Below are positions 6,299 through 8,652 of a stretch of DNA of 8,652 nucleotides, piece by piece. The DNA is from JAXHUM01 sp034189325 (lineage in GTDB: Bacteria > Desulfobacterota > DSM-4660 > Desulfatiglandales > Desulfatiglandaceae): assembly GCA_034189325.1 (NCBI GenBank), contig JAXHUM010000080.1:1-8652 (forward strand), read 5' to 3'. The position numbers were made by a program, and so were the translations under genes. Under the pieces are notes generated by a model. That model was not told the DNA's origin. It saw nothing but the letters and a program-made list of their open reading frames with translations, and searched no databases. Positions within the stretch are counted from its first letter, which is position 1, and each line of letters opens with the position of its first letter.

Positions 6299-7489
6299 AT
6301 GAAAAAAAGTATTAGAGATAGAGTCGCCATCATCGGCACCGGCATCACTAAATTTGGTGAAAGGTGGGATAAAAGTCCTGAGTCTTTGATCACCGACGCT
6401 GTCTGTGAGGCCTGTGATGAAGCCAATGTTGACTTGCAGAAAGAAGTTGAGGCGGGCTGGGTCGGCGTCGCCTATGACACGACCGGTGCTTCGGCCAACG
6501 CCCTGACGGATCCCATTGCCCTTTACGGAAAACCTGTAACCCGGGTGGAAAACTACTGTTGCACCGGGATGGATGCCTTCAGAAACGCCTGCTATTCAAT
6601 CGCGGCAGGAGTCTACGACATCGTCATAGCCGCGGGAGTAGAAAAGCTCCTCGACACAGGTGGTTCGGGACTGAAGATTGACCAGATGTATCCGCACACC
6701 ACCCTGGTGGCCCAATCCGCGCCCGGCCTGTTTGCCCCTGGTGCCATGCGGGCCTTCAAAGAGTATGGATGGACCAAGGAAGACCTGGGTCGGGTTGCGG
6801 TCAAAAACCATCATAACGGCGTGAAGCACCCCAAGGCCCATTTCAGGAGGGAAATAACCCTGGAAACGGCGGTTAACGCACCCATGGTCTGTTCTCCCCT
6901 GGGCCTTTTCGACTGCTGCGCTATCTCCGATGGTTCAGCCGCACTCATCCTCACGACGCCCGAAATCGCCAAAGACAAAGTTGGAGAAGGGAATTACGCA
7001 ACGGTCAAGGCCGTGGCCCAAGCAGTGTACACACGGTATCCCTTCAACGATCCAAACTACACCGGGATATCCATTCCCTCGACCGTCGACGCCGCAGCCT
7101 CGGCCTACGAGCAGGCCGGCATCACGAACCCCATGAAAGAACTTGATTTTGGAATAGTCCATGACTGCTTCACTATTGCTGAGCTCTTTCACTACCAGGA
7201 CCTGGGATTGTGCGGCACCGGAGAGTCTGCAGATTTGATCAGGGAGGGTGTCACCTCCATAGATGGTGCCTTCCCCATCAATCCCGACGGCGGTCTCAAG
7301 TGCTTCGGCCATCCTATCGGGGCTACCGGGTGCAGGATGGTGGCCGAAATATCCAGGCAGGTCTTGGGGAGGGCGGAAGGCTACCAGGTAAAGGACGCCA
7401 AGGCCGGGCTGGCACACAACCTTGGCGGTCCGCTGTCGGTGGCCATGGTGACGATTGTCGGCACGCCCGAATGGGAACCTGGTGGTTAA
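6299..7489 (+). CDS. SCP2-type thiolase (acetyl-CoA acetyltransferase-like)
   Basis: 396-aa thiolase that would cleave or form 3-ketoacyl-CoA. The start is ATG 6299, with GGAGG (6287-6291) seven bases upstream; an in-frame ATG 24 codons earlier, at 6227, lies inside the preceding gene. Motifs: VAIIGTGITKFGE (9-21), nucleophile region VENYCCTGMDAF (83-94), where C87 aligns with the catalytic Cys of SCP2 thiolases; VHDCFTIAE (287-295); NPDGGLKCFGHPIGATG (328-344) with catalytic His338; and AHNLGGPLS (372-380), the HNLGG form that replaces the CxG motif of classical thiolases. All expected catalytic residues are present, unlike in its upstream partner. Related thiolases pair with DUF35 proteins, as in archaeal thiolase/HMG-CoA synthase and BbsAB of anaerobic toluene degradation. 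The exact substrate is not readable from sequence. Confidence 0.88.
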   Translation: MKKSIRDRVAIIGTGITKFGERWDKSPESLITDAVCEACDEANVDLQKEVEAGWVGVAYDTTGASANALTDPIALYGKPVTRVENYCCTGMDAFRNACYSIAAGVYDIVIAAGVEKLLDTGGSGLKIDQMYPHTTLVAQSAPGLFAPGAMRAFKEYGWTKEDLGRVAVKNHHNGVKHPKAHFRREITLETAVNAPMVCSPLGLFDCCAISDGSAALILTTPEIAKDKVGEGNYATVKAVAQAVYTRYPFNDPNYTGISIPSTVDAAASAYEQAGITNPMKELDFGIVHDCFTIAELFHYQDLGLCGTGESADLIREGVTSIDGAFPINPDGGLKCFGHPIGATGCRMVAEISRQVLGRAEGYQVKDAKAGLAHNLGGPLSVAMVTIVGTPEWEPGG

Positions 7490-7795
7490 AACAATACAAA
7501 TTAATAAGATGACCGATTAAACGCCCGGTTTATGGACGTCTACGATACGGGGACCTGCCTTTTCAATCTTTGTCCAGGTTCCTTTACCTAAAGAAGCTGC
7601 GGCTTTTGGACCCTTGCCGGGCGAGGCGCTGTGGTTTGGTGTCTCACTTGCGTATTCATCACGAATATTAGTGGAACCATGACTCTTTGGACCGAGTTCT
7701 TGGAAAATCTTACAACAAGCATTGATTTTGTGCGGCCACAACAAGAAAAAGCATGCTAGGCAGCCATGGAGGCGCATCAAAATATATTAAAGAAC

Positions 7796-7823
7796 TTGAC
7801 ATCGCAAAAAGAATAGTTATAAT
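7796..7823 (+). promoter_or_regulatory. Consensus sigma70 promoter
   Basis: TTGACA (7796-7801) and TATAAT (7818-7823) both match the housekeeping consensus at all six bases, with a 16-bp spacer. Transcription would start near 7830. The next + strand gene is rho at 8297, giving a leader of about 470 nt unless a small RNA ends before it. Confidence 0.75.
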
Positions 7824-7859
7824 TTGTAGGTGAAATCGAGTTTTCCTACCTCTTTGAGG

Positions 7860-7877
7860 ATTCGGTAGAGACCGGAT
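7860..7877 (+). other. Leader hairpin 1 with competing pairing
   Basis: ATTCGGT (7860-7866) pairs with ACCGGAT (7871-7877) around an AGAG loop, with one G-T pair. CTACC (7846-7850) can instead pair with GGTAG (7864-7868), which excludes this hairpin, so two alternative folds are possible near the 5' end of the transcript from 7830. No T-tract follows. Confidence 0.35.
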
Positions 7878-7914
7878 ATCTGAATTGACTCCATTACTAA
7901 TCTGCTGAGAGACC

Positions 7915-7923
7915 TGTTATAAT
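7915..7923 (+). promoter_or_regulatory. Possible second promoter, extended -10
   Basis: TGTTATAAT carries a full TATAAT (7918-7923) with an upstream TG, an extended -10 form. No good -35 sits at 16-18 bp; TTGACT at 7885 is 27 bp away. It may be an alternative start for rho, exactly 100 bp after the first TATAAT. Confidence 0.35.
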
Positions 7924-7954
7924 TCATAAGATATAAGAAATTTTGGGTTACTCT

Positions 7955-8021
7955 TGCTGAACAGAGAGTGGTTGTTCAAAACGCTTGGGGCTTTTGCCCA
8001 AACATCCATACTCTCTCGGCA
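7955..8021 (+). other. Nested stem-loop in the putative rho leader or a small RNA
   Basis: An outer arm TGCTG (7955-7959) pairs with CGGCA (8017-8021). A middle arm AGAGAGT (7963-7969) pairs with ACTCTCT (8010-8016). An inner hairpin, TTGGG (7985-7989) with CCCAA (7997-8001) plus one C-G pair, closes on a TTTT loop. Three stacked elements in 67 bases are more than expected by chance for this composition, but no known RNA family was recognised. Confidence 0.45.
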
Positions 8022-8180
8022 TAAAATGAACTTGGCATTGTTCTATTCTGTCGAGATCTTGGAAAACGCGGGAGGCATATTGAGAATTCATTGAGGATGG
8101 GCATAGGAACCCGACCACGGAAATTGGGTATAGGTTATGAAGGGTGTTTACAGACGAGTGACGACTTTTCATCCATCTCA

Positions 8181-8226
8181 CCATATTTGCTAGATATCTC
8201 AGCATCTTTCCAGCAGAAGCAAATGG
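8181..8226 (+). other. Leader stem-loop near rho
   Basis: ATTTGCT (8185-8191) pairs perfectly with AGCAAAT (8218-8224). With a 2-nt bulge the pairing can run as CCAT with ATGG at the base. The loop contains the palindrome AGATATCT (8192-8199). It lies about 70 bp before the rho start and is not followed by T residues. Confidence 0.35.
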
Positions 8227-8296
8227 CTATTGGCCGACATCATATATTTCTATGAATTTTCCTTTTGATGAAATCTAAAATAAACGGAGAGGCAAC

Positions 8297-8652
8297 ATGA
8301 ACCTTGTGGAACTTAAAAATACCAGAATCAGTGAATTAACTCGCATGGCAAAGGAGTTTCGGATCGAAGGGGCCACCGGCATGCCGAAACAAAGTCTGAT
8401 ATTTTCTCTGCTGCAGGCACACTCGGAGCAAAACGGGCTCATATACGGTGAAGGTGTCCTGGAGATCCTACCGGACGGCTTTGGATTCCTAAGAGCGCCT
8501 GACGCGAATTATCTGCCCGGTCCCGACGATATTTATATCTCCCCCTCGCAAATTCGTCGCTTCAACTTGAGGACGGGAGACACTATCTCCGGTCAAATTC
8601 GGCCGCCTAAAGACTCAGAGCGATATTTTGCCCTTCTCAAGGTTGAAAAGGT
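8297..8652 (+). CDS. rho: Transcription termination factor Rho, N-terminal part (runs off window)
   Basis: Hexameric RNA helicase that ends transcription. Only 118 codons are present and the frame is open at the window end. The opening MNLVELKNTRISEL is almost that of E. coli Rho. It is followed by the N-terminal helical domain (to about 45) and the cold-shock-like primary RNA-binding domain (about 50-118), including GVLEILPDGFGFLR (53-66), GPDDIYISPSQIRRFNLRTG (75-94) and RPPKDSERYFALLKV (102-116). The RNA-contact residues F62, F64, R66, D78, E108 and Y110 sit at the same numbers as in E. coli, so there is no N-terminal insertion. ATG 8297 has GGAGAGG (8286-8292) just upstream. A strong promoter at 7796 and structured upstream RNA suggest leader-based control; Rho autoregulation through its leader is known in E. 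coli. Confidence 0.97.
   Translation, partial: MNLVELKNTRISELTRMAKEFRIEGATGMPKQSLIFSLLQAHSEQNGLIYGEGVLEILPDGFGFLRAPDANYLPGPDDIYISPSQIRRFNLRTGDTISGQIRPPKDSERYFALLKVEK

Larger units (their letters stand above)
7490..8296. other. Thiolase-rho intergenic region (807 bp), probable rho leader in its second half
   Basis: No gene can be firmly supported. The first 300 bp hold a minus-strand frame (7517-7780, TTG start, 87 codons) of unknown type. A second minus-strand frame (7948-8205, 85 codons) has a protein-like composition but no ribosome site or family that I recognise; either could be a remnant. From 7796 the + strand has a near-ideal promoter followed by stem-loops. A weak 22-codon + frame (8026-8094) lacks a ribosome site. 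TCATA/TATGA (8240-8255) followed by ATTTTCCTTTT resembles a very weak terminator shortly before rho. Confidence 0.6.

Noticed and set aside
8026..8094. 22-codon leader peptide before rho, like rhoL of E. coli
   Set aside because: ATG 8026 has no ribosome site and the peptide has no regulatory codon run; it remains only a possibility.
1..8652. CRISPR array, tRNA, rRNA or insertion sequence
   Set aside because: No regularly spaced long repeats, no tRNA cloverleaf or rRNA signature, and no transposase or terminal inverted repeats were seen on either strand by eye.

Overview
The window looks like chromosomal DNA from a Gram-negative bacterium. It encodes a signal-peptide-bearing outer-membrane beta-barrel protein, a proteobacterial-type Pst/PhoU phosphate system and a Rho factor that is collinear with the E. 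coli protein over its first 118 residues. A thiolase paired with an HMG-CoA-synthase-like/DUF35 protein fits an anaerobic, CoA-thioester-using deltaproteobacterium (Desulfobacterota). That placement is inferred from gene content and style, not from a marker gene. All confident genes are on the + strand.

Region 1 (about 1-2386) is the 3' part of a pst-pho operon: pstA (5' end at or beyond the window edge), pstB and phoU. These encode one inner-membrane permease, the ATPase of the high-affinity phosphate importer, and the PhoU regulator that links transport to the PhoR/PhoB two-component system.

Region 2 (2387-4132) is a 375-bp regulatory spacer and a 440-aa porin. The spacer carries three 7-bp repeats spaced exactly 11 bp apart (2606-2634). 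This is the geometry of a PhoB/PhoP box, so the porin is probably a phosphate-starvation gene. A strong hairpin follows the porin.

Region 3 (4085-4600) has no convincing gene. It holds several hairpins, one of which is a terminator-like element on the - strand.

Region 4 (4601-7489) is a tight three-gene unit: a small Cys-rich protein, an HMG-CoA-synthase-like domain fused to a C-terminal Zn-ribbon/OB-fold (DUF35) domain, and an SCP2-type thiolase. Thiolase, HMG-CoA synthase and DUF35 protein form a known complex in archaea. Here two of the parts are fused, and the synthase-like part appears to lack its catalytic Cys and His. The unit may therefore be a thiolase with a CoA-binding scaffold rather than a mevalonate-pathway synthase.

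Region 5 (7490-8652) is an 807-bp stretch without a convincing gene, followed by the start of rho, which runs off the window. The stretch contains a sigma70 promoter with perfect TTGACA and TATAAT hexamers (7796-7823) and several stem-loops. This suggests a leader of about 470 nt for rho, or a separate small RNA.
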